Of a DNA stretch of 64,000 nt, positions 1-7,870 are shown piece by piece (positions within the stretch are counted from its first letter, which is position 1; each line of letters begins with the position of its first letter). A program made the translations under genes and the position numbers. A model generated the notes under the pieces. It searched no databases, was not told where the DNA came from, and saw nothing but the letters and a program-made list of their open reading frames with translations. Location: positions 310,001 to 374,000 of the forward strand of contig JAPWHR010000002.1 of the NCBI GenBank assembly GCA_027214345.1, read 5' to 3'. The DNA comes from Comamonadaceae bacterium G21597-S1. GTDB lineage: Bacteria; Pseudomonadota; Gammaproteobacteria; Burkholderiales; Burkholderiaceae_C.

Positions 1-51
1 TCGCGCCTGTTTGCCATGCTCGAGCGGCGTTACGCCCGGGCCCTCCACTGA
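1..51 (+). CDS. C-terminal fragment of a probable amino-acid ABC transporter permease
   Basis: The window opens inside a reading frame whose last 16 residues, ending LERRYARALH, are visible before a TGA at 49-51. A short basic tail of this kind is usual at the cytoplasmic end of His/Glu-type permeases, and the next gene is the matching ATPase. The identity rests on that context; too little is visible for domain evidence. It could be any membrane protein with an arginine-rich tail. Confidence 0.4.
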   Translation, partial: SRLFAMLERRYARALH

Positions 52-141
52 AAACCGCATCGCCGTGAACCCGACCCTCCCCCCCGCACCGACGCGTATC
101 GCCAGCATGCCCGCGCGGCGCCGCAATGGGAACCCCGCCCC

Positions 142-882
142 ATGACCGAACCCATCATCCGCCTGCGTGGTGTCAACAAGTGGTTCGGCCAGGTCCATGT
201 GCTGCGAGACGTCGATCTCGACGTCAAGCCGGGCGAACGTGTCGTCATCTGCGGCCCCTCCGGCTCGGGCAAGTCGACGACCATCCGCTGCATCAACCGG
301 CTCGAGGAACACGACAGCGGCTCCATCACGGTGGACGGCATCGAACTCGACGAGAACACCGCGAACATCAATGCCATCCGGCGCGAAGTCGGCATGGTGT
401 TCCAGAGTTTCAATCTGTTCCCGCACCTGACGGTGCTGGAGAACTGCGTATTGCCGCAGATTCGCGCGCGCGGCACGTCACGCAAGGACGCCACGGAAAA
501 GGCCATGGCCTATCTGCAGCGGGTGCGTATCCCGGAGCAGATCGCCAAGTTTCCGGCACAACTCTCCGGCGGCCAGCAACAACGGGTGGCCATCGCACGC
601 TCCTTGTGCATGGAGCCCAAGATCATGCTGTTCGACGAACCCACGTCTGCGCTGGACCCCGAGATGATCAAGGAAGTGCTCGACGTCATCGTCGACCTGG
701 CGCAATCGGGCATGACCATGGTGTGCGTCACGCACGAGATGGGTTTTGCCCGCAAGGTGGCCGACACCGTGGTGTTCATGGACGGTGGACGCGTGGTCGA
801 GCAGGCACCGCCCAACGAACTGTTCGAGCATCCGAAATCCGAACGCACGAGGACCTTCCTGAGCCAGATCCTGGCCCATTGA
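142..882 (+). CDS. Polar amino-acid ABC transporter ATP-binding protein (GlnQ/HisP type)
   Basis: This 246-residue protein is the cytoplasmic ATPase that powers a polar amino-acid importer. Walker [10 protein letters not shown] lies at 38-46, the Q-loop ([10 protein letters not shown]) near 90, the signature LSGGQQQR at 141-148, Walker B IMLFDEP at 161-167 and the switch histidine in VTHEMGF near 198. The length and the FNLFPH string are typical of the GlnQ/HisP/AapP subfamily. It follows a probable permease tail and precedes a Rieske oxygenase. It may also energise the permease and binding protein at 6220-7778, which have no ATPase of their own in view. The substrate cannot be read from an ATPase. 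Confidence 0.93.
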   Translation: MTEPIIRLRGVNKWFGQVHVLRDVDLDVKPGERVVICGPSGSGKSTTIRCINRLEEHDSGSITVDGIELDENTANINAIRREVGMVFQSFNLFPHLTVLENCVLPQIRARGTSRKDATEKAMAYLQRVRIPEQIAKFPAQLSGGQQQRVAIARSLCMEPKIMLFDEPTSALDPEMIKEVLDVIVDLAQSGMTMVCVTHEMGFARKVADTVVFMDGGRVVEQAPPNELFEHPKSERTRTFLSQILAH

Positions 883-918
883 GAGGATGTACTCCCCTTT
901 TCAACCGCTCATGCCACC

Positions 919-1959
919 ATGTCCCAATACCTGAGAAACACCTGGTACGTCGCTGCACTGTCGCCCGACGTCGGTCGGTCGCTGACACCGATCAAGTTGC
1001 TGGGCGAAGCCATCGTGTTGTACCGCACCGAAGACGGCCGGCCCGCCGCCCTGGAAGACGCCTGCCCGCACCGCAAGTTGCCATTGTCGATGGGCCGCCT
1101 CAAGGGTGACGCAGTCGAATGCGGTTACCACGGCCTGACCTTCGACTGTTCGGGCCGTTGCATCGACGCAGCCACGCAGGCTCGGATTCCCCCGTTCGCC
1201 AAGGTGCGCAGTTATCCGGCATGCGACCGCTACGGCCTGTTGTGGATCTGGATGGGAGACCCGGCGCGTGCCGACGAAAAGGCCATCATCGAGATCGAGA
1301 ACCACGACAACCCCGCCTGGAACATCACCCAGGGCGACAGCATGCTGATCGAATGCAACTACCTGTGGATGGTCGACAACCTGCTCGATCCGTCCCACGT
1401 GGCCTGGGTGCACCGCAGCTCCTTTGCCGGCGCCGGCACCGACAACACGCCGATGCAGATCACGGCCGACGAACACGGCGTCATCAACAGCCGCTGGTTG
1501 CTGGACCAGCCACCGCCGCCGTTCTACGCACCGCTGGTCAAGTTCCACGGCAATGCCGATCGGCTGCAACATTACGAGGTGCGTTATCCGGCACTGGCGG
1601 TGAACATGGGCATCTACACGCCCGCCGGCAAGGGCGGCCCGGACATGGTCGAAGACGCCGACACCTACCGGATGATCTCCTACCACTTCCTGACGCCAAT
1701 CGACGACGACAACACGCAGTATTACTGGCTGCAGCACCGCAACACCGACCCCCACGACGAGGCACTCACGCGCAAAGTCGCGGCCGGTGCCAAGGCCGCG
1801 TTCGAGGAAGACCGCGCCATCCTGCGCGCGGTGCACCTGGGCATGAAAAACAAGACAACGCCCACCACCGGACTGCTGCTGGACGCGGCGGCCAGTCATT
1901 TCCGCAAGGGGCTGGCGGAGCGCATTGCGCAGGAGCAGGCGGCCGACGCTCAGGCCTGA
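919..1959 (+). CDS. Rieske non-haem iron oxygenase, vanillate demethylase (VanA)-like alpha subunit
   Basis: The 346-residue product is the terminal oxygenase of a Rieske-type ring-hydroxylating or O/N-demethylating system. The Rieske cluster ligands are C49-x-H51 and C68-x2-H71 (CPHRK and CGYHG). The mononuclear iron site is visible as DNLLDPSHVAWVH, the usual N/D-x2-D-x2-H-x4-H pattern. The size and the start MSQYLRNTWYVAA match VanA/dicamba-demethylase-like enzymes. No ferredoxin reductase is visible beside it, so electrons must come from elsewhere, possibly upstream of the window. It sits between an amino-acid transporter ATPase and a Rid protein, which suggests an N-containing or N-/O-methylated substrate. 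The substrate is unknown. Confidence 0.88.
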   Translation: MSQYLRNTWYVAALSPDVGRSLTPIKLLGEAIVLYRTEDGRPAALEDACPHRKLPLSMGRLKGDAVECGYHGLTFDCSGRCIDAATQARIPPFAKVRSYPACDRYGLLWIWMGDPARADEKAIIEIENHDNPAWNITQGDSMLIECNYLWMVDNLLDPSHVAWVHRSSFAGAGTDNTPMQITADEHGVINSRWLLDQPPPPFYAPLVKFHGNADRLQHYEVRYPALAVNMGIYTPAGKGGPDMVEDADTYRMISYHFLTPIDDDNTQYYWLQHRNTDPHDEALTRKVAAGAKAAFEEDRAILRAVHLGMKNKTTPTTGLLLDAAASHFRKGLAERIAQEQAADAQA

Positions 1960-2038
1960 TCCACCACATCACCCGCCCCAACGCCGCGCGGCCCATGCGT
2001 GCAAAGGCCGGTCCGACAGTGCCTTCCAGGAGTCACCG

Positions 2039-2446
2039 ATGCCCCGCAAGAACATCCATGTTTACGACACCCGCTACCACGCCGTTGCCAAATATTCGAA
2101 AGCGGTTCGCGCCAGCGGCGACTTCGTGTTCATGCAGGGCCAGGTCGGCACGCTGCTCGACGGCACGCTGGTCGGTGAAGGTGACGCGGGCGCCCAGGCG
2201 CATCAGGCCTGCAGCAACATCAAACACTGGATGGAACAAGCGGGCGGCTCCTTGCGCGACGTCTGCAAGCTGACGGTCTATGTGACGGACGTGTCGTATC
2301 GGCCGGCGGTCTATGCGGCCATCAACGAGTGGTTCGAAGGTGTTCACCATTGCTCGACCGGCGTCGTGGTCAGTGGCCTGGCCGATCCATCGCTGCTGGT
2401 CGAAATCGATGCCATGGCCGTCATCGACACGGCCCAAGCAGCTTGA
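2039..2446 (+). CDS. Rid family (YjgF/YER057c/UK114) protein, probable non-canonical member
   Basis: Start 2039 follows an AGGAG about 10 bases upstream and gives a 135-residue protein of normal Rid length. FVFMQGQVG, the C-terminal LLVEIDAMAVID and the central LRDVCKLTVYVTDV mark the fold. RidA deaminates reactive enamines/imines such as 2-aminoacrylate, using an arginine near residue 105. Here the equivalent segment reads HHCSTGVVV, so that arginine appears to be histidine or absent, as in Rid subfamilies without classical imine deaminase activity. It lies between the Rieske oxygenase and a deacylase. A step on an imine or labile amide intermediate of that pathway is plausible but unproven. 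Confidence 0.85.
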   Translation: MPRKNIHVYDTRYHAVAKYSKAVRASGDFVFMQGQVGTLLDGTLVGEGDAGAQAHQACSNIKHWMEQAGGSLRDVCKLTVYVTDVSYRPAVYAAINEWFEGVHHCSTGVVVSGLADPSLLVEIDAMAVIDTAQAA

Positions 2447-2500
2447 CGGGGGCGAGCACCCGTCTGCTCCACTGCCGAACCCGACCCGACGAAACCCGCC

Positions 2501-3496
2501 ATGATCAAGAGCTCCGTCACACCCACCATCGACCTGTCCACCGACGGACGGCAGGTCGGCGACCTGCGCGTGAAGTGGTCGGACAATGCGGTGCCGCTGG
2601 GTTACCACCCCGTTCCCATCATCAGCCTCAAGCGGGGCGCGGGGCCGGTCGTGCTGCTGTTCGGCGGCACCCACGGCGATGAATTCGAGGGGCCGGCAGC
2701 CTTGATGCGCCTGGTGGCGGATCTCGACCTCGACACCATCACCGGGCAGGTCATCATCGTGCCCGCCCTGAATGCGCCCGCGCTGCAGGACGCGTCCCGG
2801 GTGTCGCCCATCGATGGCGTCAACCTGAACCGCGCCTTCCCGGGCAACCCGCAAGGCAGCATCACCGAGCAGATCGCCCATTACGTCGAGACCGTATTGC
2901 TGCCCATGGCCGATGCCGCCGTCGACCTGCACTCGGGCGGCAAGGCGTCGGTGTTCGCGCCCTGCTGCCTGCCCACCCGGACCGCCGATGCCGGTCTCGC
3001 CGAACGCAATCTGGCCCTGGCCCGGGTCTTCGGCCTGCCGCTGATCTGGGTGCTGGGTGGCCTCAACGATCAGCGTTCGCTCAATGCGGCGGCTGAACGC
3101 GCTGGTGTTCCGATGTTCGCTGCGGAACTCGGCGGCGGGGGTGGCGTCGATCCGGCCGTGACCGACGCGACCGAGGCCGGGCTGTACCGGCTGTTGCGCC
3201 ATGTCGGCGTGTTGCCCGGTACGGTGCAAGCCGGCGCGGCGCCGCGGATGGTCACGCTGGTGTCGGCGGAGCACAGCCTGCATGCGCAATCGGAAGGGAT
3301 CTTCGATCGCCGGGTCTGTGCCGGCCAGGCCGTCAAGGCTGGCGAACTTGCCGGTCGACTGCACCACGTGGCCGAACCGCGGCGGCCGTCCGAGCCGGTC
3401 TTGTTTGCCGTCGATGGTTTCGTGCTCGCGCACACCAATCGCGGTTATGTGCGGCGCGGCGACCTGTTGCTGCTCGTCGCGCAGGCCGTCGGCTGA
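2501..3496 (+). CDS. M14-type zinc deacylase, succinylglutamate desuccinylase/aspartoacylase family (DoeB-like)
   Basis: The 331-residue protein has the aspartoacylase-type zinc site: H58 and E61 in GGTHGDEFEG and H144 in VDLHSGG. It also has the substrate-binding NLNRAFPG segment and a likely catalytic glutamate in FAAELGGGGG. Members hydrolyse N-acyl amino acids such as N-acetyl-2,4-diaminobutyrate (DoeB) or N-acetylaspartate. The size and the long C-terminal beta domain (about 240-331) fit DoeB-like enzymes better than the shorter AstE. It is the last gene of the plus-strand string and is followed by a hairpin. In context it would release an amine or amino acid from an amide; the exact substrate is not identified. 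Confidence 0.8.
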   Translation: MIKSSVTPTIDLSTDGRQVGDLRVKWSDNAVPLGYHPVPIISLKRGAGPVVLLFGGTHGDEFEGPAALMRLVADLDLDTITGQVIIVPALNAPALQDASRVSPIDGVNLNRAFPGNPQGSITEQIAHYVETVLLPMADAAVDLHSGGKASVFAPCCLPTRTADAGLAERNLALARVFGLPLIWVLGGLNDQRSLNAAAERAGVPMFAAELGGGGGVDPAVTDATEAGLYRLLRHVGVLPGTVQAGAAPRMVTLVSAEHSLHAQSEGIFDRRVCAGQAVKAGELAGRLHHVAEPRRPSEPVLFAVDGFVLAHTNRGYVRRGDLLLLVAQAVG

Positions 3497-3499
3497 ACG

Positions 3500-3516
3500 G
3501 GGCGCCGCCGGCGCCC
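3500..3516. terminator. GC hairpin between convergent operons
   Basis: GGGCGCC, a 3-base loop and GGCGCCC form a perfect 7-bp GC stem between the stop codon at 3496 and the convergent stop at 3528. There is no strong T tract on either strand, so it would be a weak or bidirectional terminator. The assignment is based on position and symmetry only. Confidence 0.5.
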
Positions 3517-3527
3517 GTCTGTGCCGA

Positions 3528-4115
3528 TCAGTCGGCCTCCGGCTCCTTGTAGAAACCGACGACGTCGCCTTGCGTGGTGACACCGAGCCCGTTGAGCAGG
3601 CGGTTCGAATAATTGAAATAGGCGCAGACCTGGTTCACCTCCAGGATCTCGCCGTCGTCGCAACCGGCGGCGCGCATCGCGTCGTAGTCGGCTTTCTCCA
3701 TGTCGCCGACATGGGCCGTCAGCTTGCGGGCGTAGTTCAGCAAGGCCAGTTCCTTGCCCTGGAACGCCAGCTCCGGCTGCGCCTTGGACAAGGCATCCCA
3801 GACCCGTGCCGACCGCTGCTTGTCGTTGATCAGCCGGCGCGCGTTCGCCCAATGGTGGGTCAGGCTGTATTCGCACTTGTTGGTCATGCTGGTGTACGAG
3901 GCCACGACCTCGAGGAACCAGAACGGCAAGGTGTTGTCGGGGTTGTGCAGGACGTTGCGGTACAGCACCAGGTGGCCTTGCATCGACAACGGCCGCAGGC
4001 TGTGCGCGCGCATCACGTTGTCGACGGTTCCACTGGGCGTCTTCGCCAGTTCGTACATGTCCTTCAGTTGTCCAGTGGCCTCTTCCACCGGAACCATCGT
4101 GATCCAGGCTGTCAT
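3528..4115 (-). CDS. Carboxymuconolactone decarboxylase/AhpD-like (peroxidase-related) protein
   Basis: This all-helical 195-residue protein belongs to the CMD/AhpD superfamily. The conserved segment around 85-95 reads NKCEYSLTHHW, with one cysteine where AhpD proteins have CxxC, followed by a conserved histidine. The second cysteine of the peroxidase pair seems to be missing, so a simple AhpD-type disulfide mechanism is doubtful. The start overlaps the stop of the upstream HD-domain gene by four bases (ATGA), which implies translational coupling. It is the last gene of the minus-strand string. A decarboxylation, isomerisation or protective redox role in that pathway is possible. Confidence 0.75.
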   Translation of the reverse strand: MTAWITMVPVEEATGQLKDMYELAKTPSGTVDNVMRAHSLRPLSMQGHLVLYRNVLHNPDNTLPFWFLEVVASYTSMTNKCEYSLTHHWANARRLINDKQRSARVWDALSKAQPELAFQGKELALLNYARKLTAHVGDMEKADYDAMRAAGCDDGEILEVNQVCAYFNYSNRLLNGLGVTTQGDVVGFYKEPEAD

Positions 4116-4759
4116 CGTGTGTCTTTCATGGCTTGGGTTTCCAGGGTTGTCGTGCGGCGGTCGACCGGCTTGCGCGCGAAGATGCGCCGCACCATCGGAA
4201 CAAAGGTCTCGATCGGCTCGCAGGGGTAGTCGGGGTCGGCGGCCGCCTGGTCGTATTTCGCGACGAACTCGGCCGTCCAGTCATAGTGGGAATGGCCTTT
4301 CCACAGGTCGCGTTCATGCTGCTTGACGCCGGGCAGATGCGGCGAGTGCACGTTCTGGAACGTGGCATGGTGCTGCAGCATCCAGTAGTTGCGATCCGAG
4401 ATGTAGGCGCCCATCAGCGCAGCCGCGAAATCGCCGTGCAGCAACGGGCAGGTGGTGAAACCGACATCGTGCAGCAAGGCCACGACCACATCCTCCTCGT
4501 CGCGCCCGTCGCTCAACACCATGGTCGCGGACTGCAGGCAGTGGCGGTAGTTGTTGACCATGTAGCCGAACGACGGATCGTCCTTCGACGCGGTCAGCAG
4601 GCGCAGCGCCTGCGCCGCCTGGTGCTCGGCCAGGTAGACCCGCCGCTGCTGCTCGAGCAGTTGCCAGTCCTCGGGCTGGAAATCCTCCAGCGCGATCTTG
4701 TCGACGTGGCGCCACTCGGGCCGTGCCAGCGGAGAGAGGTGCGTACGCGAGGTCGTCAT
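4112..4759 (-). CDS. HD-domain protein resembling diiron oxygenases (PhnZ/MIOX-like)
   Basis: The chosen start (4759) gives 215 residues; 4777, overlapping the upstream gene, is also possible. Metal ligands of an HD fold are visible: YRHCLQS, LLHDVGF, LQHHATF and a late aspartate in AKYDQAAADPD. That last motif resembles the WDxxAKxP segment of PhnZ, TmpB and myo-inositol oxygenase, mixed-valent diiron enzymes that cleave C-C or C-P bonds with O2. No phosphonate genes are nearby, so a phosphonate substrate is unlikely. It lies between a GST and an AhpD-like gene, overlapping the latter by ATGA. An oxygenase role is inferred; a phosphohydrolase role cannot be excluded. Confidence 0.68.
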   Translation of the reverse strand: MTTSRTHLSPLARPEWRHVDKIALEDFQPEDWQLLEQQRRVYLAEHQAAQALRLLTASKDDPSFGYMVNNYRHCLQSATMVLSDGRDEEDVVVALLHDVGFTTCPLLHGDFAAALMGAYISDRNYWMLQHHATFQNVHSPHLPGVKQHERDLWKGHSHYDWTAEFVAKYDQAAADPDYPCEPIETFVPMVRRIFARKPVDRRTTTLETQAMKDTR

Positions 4760-4766
4760 CGTGGAT

Positions 4767-5414
4767 TCATGCTCCATGGGTTGCGGCGAGCCAGGCCTGG
4801 GTTGCGGCGCTCCAGGGATCGAGCGCCTGGCGCACCGGCGCATGCGCCTGGGCGGCGTCGAGCCAGCCCTGCAACACCGGTGGCAGCACGATAGCTTGCC
4901 CGCAGGCGGCCAGCATCATCACGACCAGCGGCAGGGTCACCAGGGGACCGCAGTCGGCCAGGCTGATGGTCGGTGTCAGCAACCACGGTTGCGGCTGCAC
5001 CCAGGAAGCCAGTTGCGCGATGCGTGCCTCGATGTCGGAGCGCAGCGCGGCGACCTGCCGCGCATCGCGCCGCGCCGGATTCACATGGGCGAACAAGGCG
5101 CGCACCTTCGGCTCCAGCACCAGGTCGTGGAAGCGGCACAGAAAGCGCACGCGCGCGCGCAGCTGCAGGTCGGCCGGCAGCATCGCCGGTTCGGGGTAGC
5201 TCTCCTCGAGGTATTCGTTGATCGCCTCCGACTCGGACAACACCCAGTCGCCAATGCGGATCGCAGGCAAGGTGCCCATCGGCACGATGGCGCGGTACTC
5301 GGCCGAACGGTAGCCCCCGGGCGGCGCGACCTCCTCGAATGCGACGCGCTTGACCGCGAGCACGATGCGCACTTTGGCGCTGTAGCTCGATACCGCCGTG
5401 GCGTAGAAGATCAT
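4767..5414 (-). CDS. Glutathione S-transferase family protein
   Basis: The 215-residue protein has a thioredoxin-like N-terminal half with a probable catalytic serine region (VSSYSAKVR, residues 8-16), the cis-proline segment GTLPAI near 48-53 and the glutathione-binding SESEAI near 60-65. A helical C-terminal domain follows. The SS-x-S-x2-VR pattern recalls zeta/maleylpyruvate-isomerase-type GSTs, whose role is cis-trans isomerisation of ring-cleavage products. The start overlaps the creatininase stop by four bases, so it is part of the same operon. It might serve the local catabolic pathway, or supply the maleylacetoacetate isomerase missing from the homogentisate cluster at 10.9-15.4 kb. 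Confidence 0.85.
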   Translation of the reverse strand: MIFYATAVSSYSAKVRIVLAVKRVAFEEVAPPGGYRSAEYRAIVPMGTLPAIRIGDWVLSESEAINEYLEESYPEPAMLPADLQLRARVRFLCRFHDLVLEPKVRALFAHVNPARRDARQVAALRSDIEARIAQLASWVQPQPWLLTPTISLADCGPLVTLPLVVMMLAACGQAIVLPPVLQGWLDAAQAHAPVRQALDPWSAATQAWLAATHGA

Positions 5415-6196
5415 GCGCCCTTCTCCTCCCGGCCCGCCAGGAAGGCCGCGTAGTCGCGCGCGCCGGCCTGCGCCGCCAGCACCACCAGGTCGGCGCCATG
5501 TTCGGCCAGGCCCAGGCCAGAGTGGGAACCCACGCGCCCGTCCGGGAAGCGGCTGCGGTGTGCCCGTGCATCGTCGTGGTTGTCGCCACCGTGGCGCTTC
5601 ATGAAGTCGGGCGCGAGCACAGCCGGCGCGGGCAGGTCATCGGGCGGGCAGGCCTCGGGCAACAGGCCACGGGTGATCGCCAGTTCGGAGGGCGTGGCAT
5701 GCATGCCTTCGCCGCTGCCATACAGGCGCTGGCGCAGCGCGTTGACTTCCGGATAGTCCCACCAGCTGCGCAGCCGGAACCCTACCGGCTGGCGTTCGCC
5801 GCGTCCCAGGCTGCGCTCGGCATGGATCTCCTGGAACGCGCACTGGGCCGGCGCCAGGTTGCCGCCGTGGCCATTGAGGAAGTAGAAGTGGCGGAACCCC
5901 TGGCCGGCCAGCGACTGCACGTAGTCGACGATGACGCGGATCAGCGTCGTGGGTCGCAAGGACACCGTGCCCGGAAAACCCAGGTTGAACTGGGCCGGAC
6001 CCAGGCTCAGGGTCGGCCCCACCAGCGCCCCGCATTGCTCCCCGATGGCCTGCGCCACGGTCTGCGCGGTGATGCTGTCGGTGCCGATCAGGCCGGTCGG
6101 CCCGTGCTGCTCGGTGGAGCCCATCGGCACGATGATGCCGTCGGACTGCCGCAGGTAGGCCTCGACCGCCGGCCAGGTACTGTGATGAAGCAACAT
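5411..6196 (-). CDS. Creatininase-family amidohydrolase (cytoplasmic)
   Basis: Start 6196 is preceded by a strong AAGGAGG and gives 261 residues, the usual family size. The metal-binding elements are MGSTEQHGP (E29, H31), a following aspartate in GTDS near 40, and NGHGGN near 111-116. A late glutamate in GSGEGMHATPSELA completes the picture. Creatininases are binuclear-metal hydrolases that open cyclic amides; relatives act on creatinine, formamides and other amide rings. There is no signal peptide, in contrast to the exported homologue at 53979-54797. Its place behind an amino-acid transporter suggests ring or amide hydrolysis of an imported compound. Confidence 0.86.
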   Translation of the reverse strand: MLLHHSTWPAVEAYLRQSDGIIVPMGSTEQHGPTGLIGTDSITAQTVAQAIGEQCGALVGPTLSLGPAQFNLGFPGTVSLRPTTLIRVIVDYVQSLAGQGFRHFYFLNGHGGNLAPAQCAFQEIHAERSLGRGERQPVGFRLRSWWDYPEVNALRQRLYGSGEGMHATPSELAITRGLLPEACPPDDLPAPAVLAPDFMKRHGGDNHDDARAHRSRFPDGRVGSHSGLGLAEHGADLVVLAAQAGARDYAAFLAGREEKGA

Positions 6197-6219
6197 CGAC
6201 GCGCCTCCTTTCGTCCCGG

Positions 6220-7002
6220 TCAGGGTGCGGTGGCCATTCGGCGCTCCATGCGACGCACCAGGTAGGACACGAACAGGATCAGTACCAGGTATTCCAGCAC
6301 CAGCAATGTATAAGTCTCCAGCGGACGGTATTCGCTGACGTTGAGTTCGTTGGCCCGCCGGGTCAGCTCCTGCAGTCCGATCACCGAGATCAGCGACGAC
6401 ATCTTGAGCACGTAGACGAACTGGTTGCCCAGTGCCGGCAGGATCACCTTGATCGCCTGCGGCATCACGACCAGCCGCATCGTCAACGACCAGCCCAGCC
6501 CCAGGCTGCGGGCCGCCTCCACCTGGCCCTTGGGCACGGACTGGATGCCGGCACGGAACACTTCGGCTTCGAAGGCGCTGTCGCTGATGGCCAGCGACAA
6601 CACGCCGGTGGCGAACACGCCCAACTGCAGGCCGATGATGACCGGCAGGCCGTAGAAAACCCACAACATCAGCACCAGCAGCGGAATCGACCTGAACAGC
6701 TCGACGTAGATCCGGTTGACGCGGTTCAGCGATCTGCGTTTGGACAATCCGGCCACCGCCACCAGCGCCCCGATGATGACCGACAACACGATGGCACAGA
6801 CGGACACCAGAATCGTCCACCACATGCCGCCGAGCAGGAACTGCAGGTTGGACAGCCCCTTGGCCTGGAACGGGTTGAAGATGTACCAGCCCCAGCTGTA
6901 ACTCGACGCGCCCCCGCCGCCGCCGGAGCTGGCGCAGCCGGCCAGCCACAGGCACAGCGCGAGGGGAACGAGCAGGCGCCGGCTTATTTGGCCGACAGCC
7001 AT
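6220..7002 (-). CDS. Amino-acid ABC transporter permease with lipoprotein-like N-terminus
   Basis: The C-terminal 200 residues are a classic HisM/GlnP-type permease: hydrophobic segments and the ATPase-docking EAA loop around EAARSLGLGW, followed by PQAIKVILPALGNQ. The first 35 residues are unusual: a basic n-region, a hydrophobic core and LAGC with cysteine at 23, then a Ser/Gly linker. That is a textbook signal peptidase II lipobox. The frame overlaps the end of the binding-protein gene by 19 bases. If processed, the permease would be lipid-anchored at its periplasmic N-terminus. Alternatively the segment simply acts as an extra transmembrane helix. Confidence 0.87.
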   Translation of the reverse strand: MAVGQISRRLLVPLALCLWLAGCASSGGGGGASSYSWGWYIFNPFQAKGLSNLQFLLGGMWWTILVSVCAIVLSVIIGALVAVAGLSKRRSLNRVNRIYVELFRSIPLLVLMLWVFYGLPVIIGLQLGVFATGVLSLAISDSAFEAEVFRAGIQSVPKGQVEAARSLGLGWSLTMRLVVMPQAIKVILPALGNQFVYVLKMSSLISVIGLQELTRRANELNVSEYRPLETYTLLVLEYLVLILFVSYLVRRMERRMATAP

Positions 7003-7778
7003 TTGGCTTCGAGGCCGGCGAAGAATCCTTCTGCTGTCTTGAGGGCGATCCAGTTGTTGACGAAGGTCAGCCAGACCTCGTCACCCTGCGGCATCGGGTA
7101 GGCGAACGGACGCTTGTTGCGCATGTCGTTGCTGTTGCCCACCATCTGCAGGTCCGGGTAGGTCTTCATCAGCGTGGCGGCTTCGACGTTGCTGGTGATC
7201 GTCACCTGGGCGCGACCGGCCAGGACCTCCTGGTAACCGGTGGCGGGTTTCTCGATGGCCCGCACCTTGGCCTTGGGGAAATGCGACTTGGCCTGCTGCT
7301 CGAACACGGTGCCCATCAGCACCGCCACGGTGACGTCGGGTTTGTCGATCGCGTTCCAGTTCGTGATCTTGGCGCCGGTCTTCTTGCTGACCAGCGGCAC
7401 CGTGCCCGCATAGATGTACGGGTCGGAGAACGCCACGGTCTTGGCGCGTGCCATGCTCAGCGAGGCACCCGAGAAGATGTCGTACCGATCGGAGACGATG
7501 CCGTTGACCAGGGTCGCCCATTCGGCCGGCACGAATTCGATCTTGACGCCCATGTCCTTGGCCAGCTCCGTCATCGCCTCGACGTCGAAACCGGTCAGCG
7601 TGTTGGTGGCCGTGTCCTTGATCGACATCGGGTTGAAGTCGCCGGTGGTCCCGACGCGCAAGGTGCCACGCTCCAGGATCTGCGTCAGCCGCGACTTGTT
7701 CTGGGCGGCGCCGTGCAAGGGCATCAGCAAGAGCGCGGCGACTGTCAGTCCCGCGAGGGCATTCATCCATTTTTTCAT
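6984..7778 (-). CDS. Periplasmic amino-acid-type solute-binding protein (SBP family 3)
   Basis: A signal peptide (MKKWMNALAGLTVAALLLMP, cleaved near GAAQ) precedes a two-lobe family 3 binding fold. TLRVGTTGDFNPMS, GFDVEAMTELAKDMG and the hinge region QVTITSNVEAATLM are typical. It resembles the cyclohexadienyl dehydratase-like branch of the family, which contains both enzymes and receptors, but position beside a permease favours a transport receptor. An AGGA lies about 8 bases before the start. It is the first gene of the minus-strand operon, so the promoter should lie in 7779-7870. The ligand is unknown. Confidence 0.9.
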   Translation of the reverse strand: MKKWMNALAGLTVAALLLMPLHGAAQNKSRLTQILERGTLRVGTTGDFNPMSIKDTATNTLTGFDVEAMTELAKDMGVKIEFVPAEWATLVNGIVSDRYDIFSGASLSMARAKTVAFSDPYIYAGTVPLVSKKTGAKITNWNAIDKPDVTVAVLMGTVFEQQAKSHFPKAKVRAIEKPATGYQEVLAGRAQVTITSNVEAATLMKTYPDLQMVGNSNDMRNKRPFAYPMPQGDEVWLTFVNNWIALKTAEGFFAGLEAKWLSAK

Positions 7779-7870
7779 CGGGTATTCCTGGCAAGGTTGT
7801 ATAGACAGGCACCCATGCTAATGGCAAATGCTGCAATGCGCAATTGGAAAACGAACGTCGCTGCGCCGAT

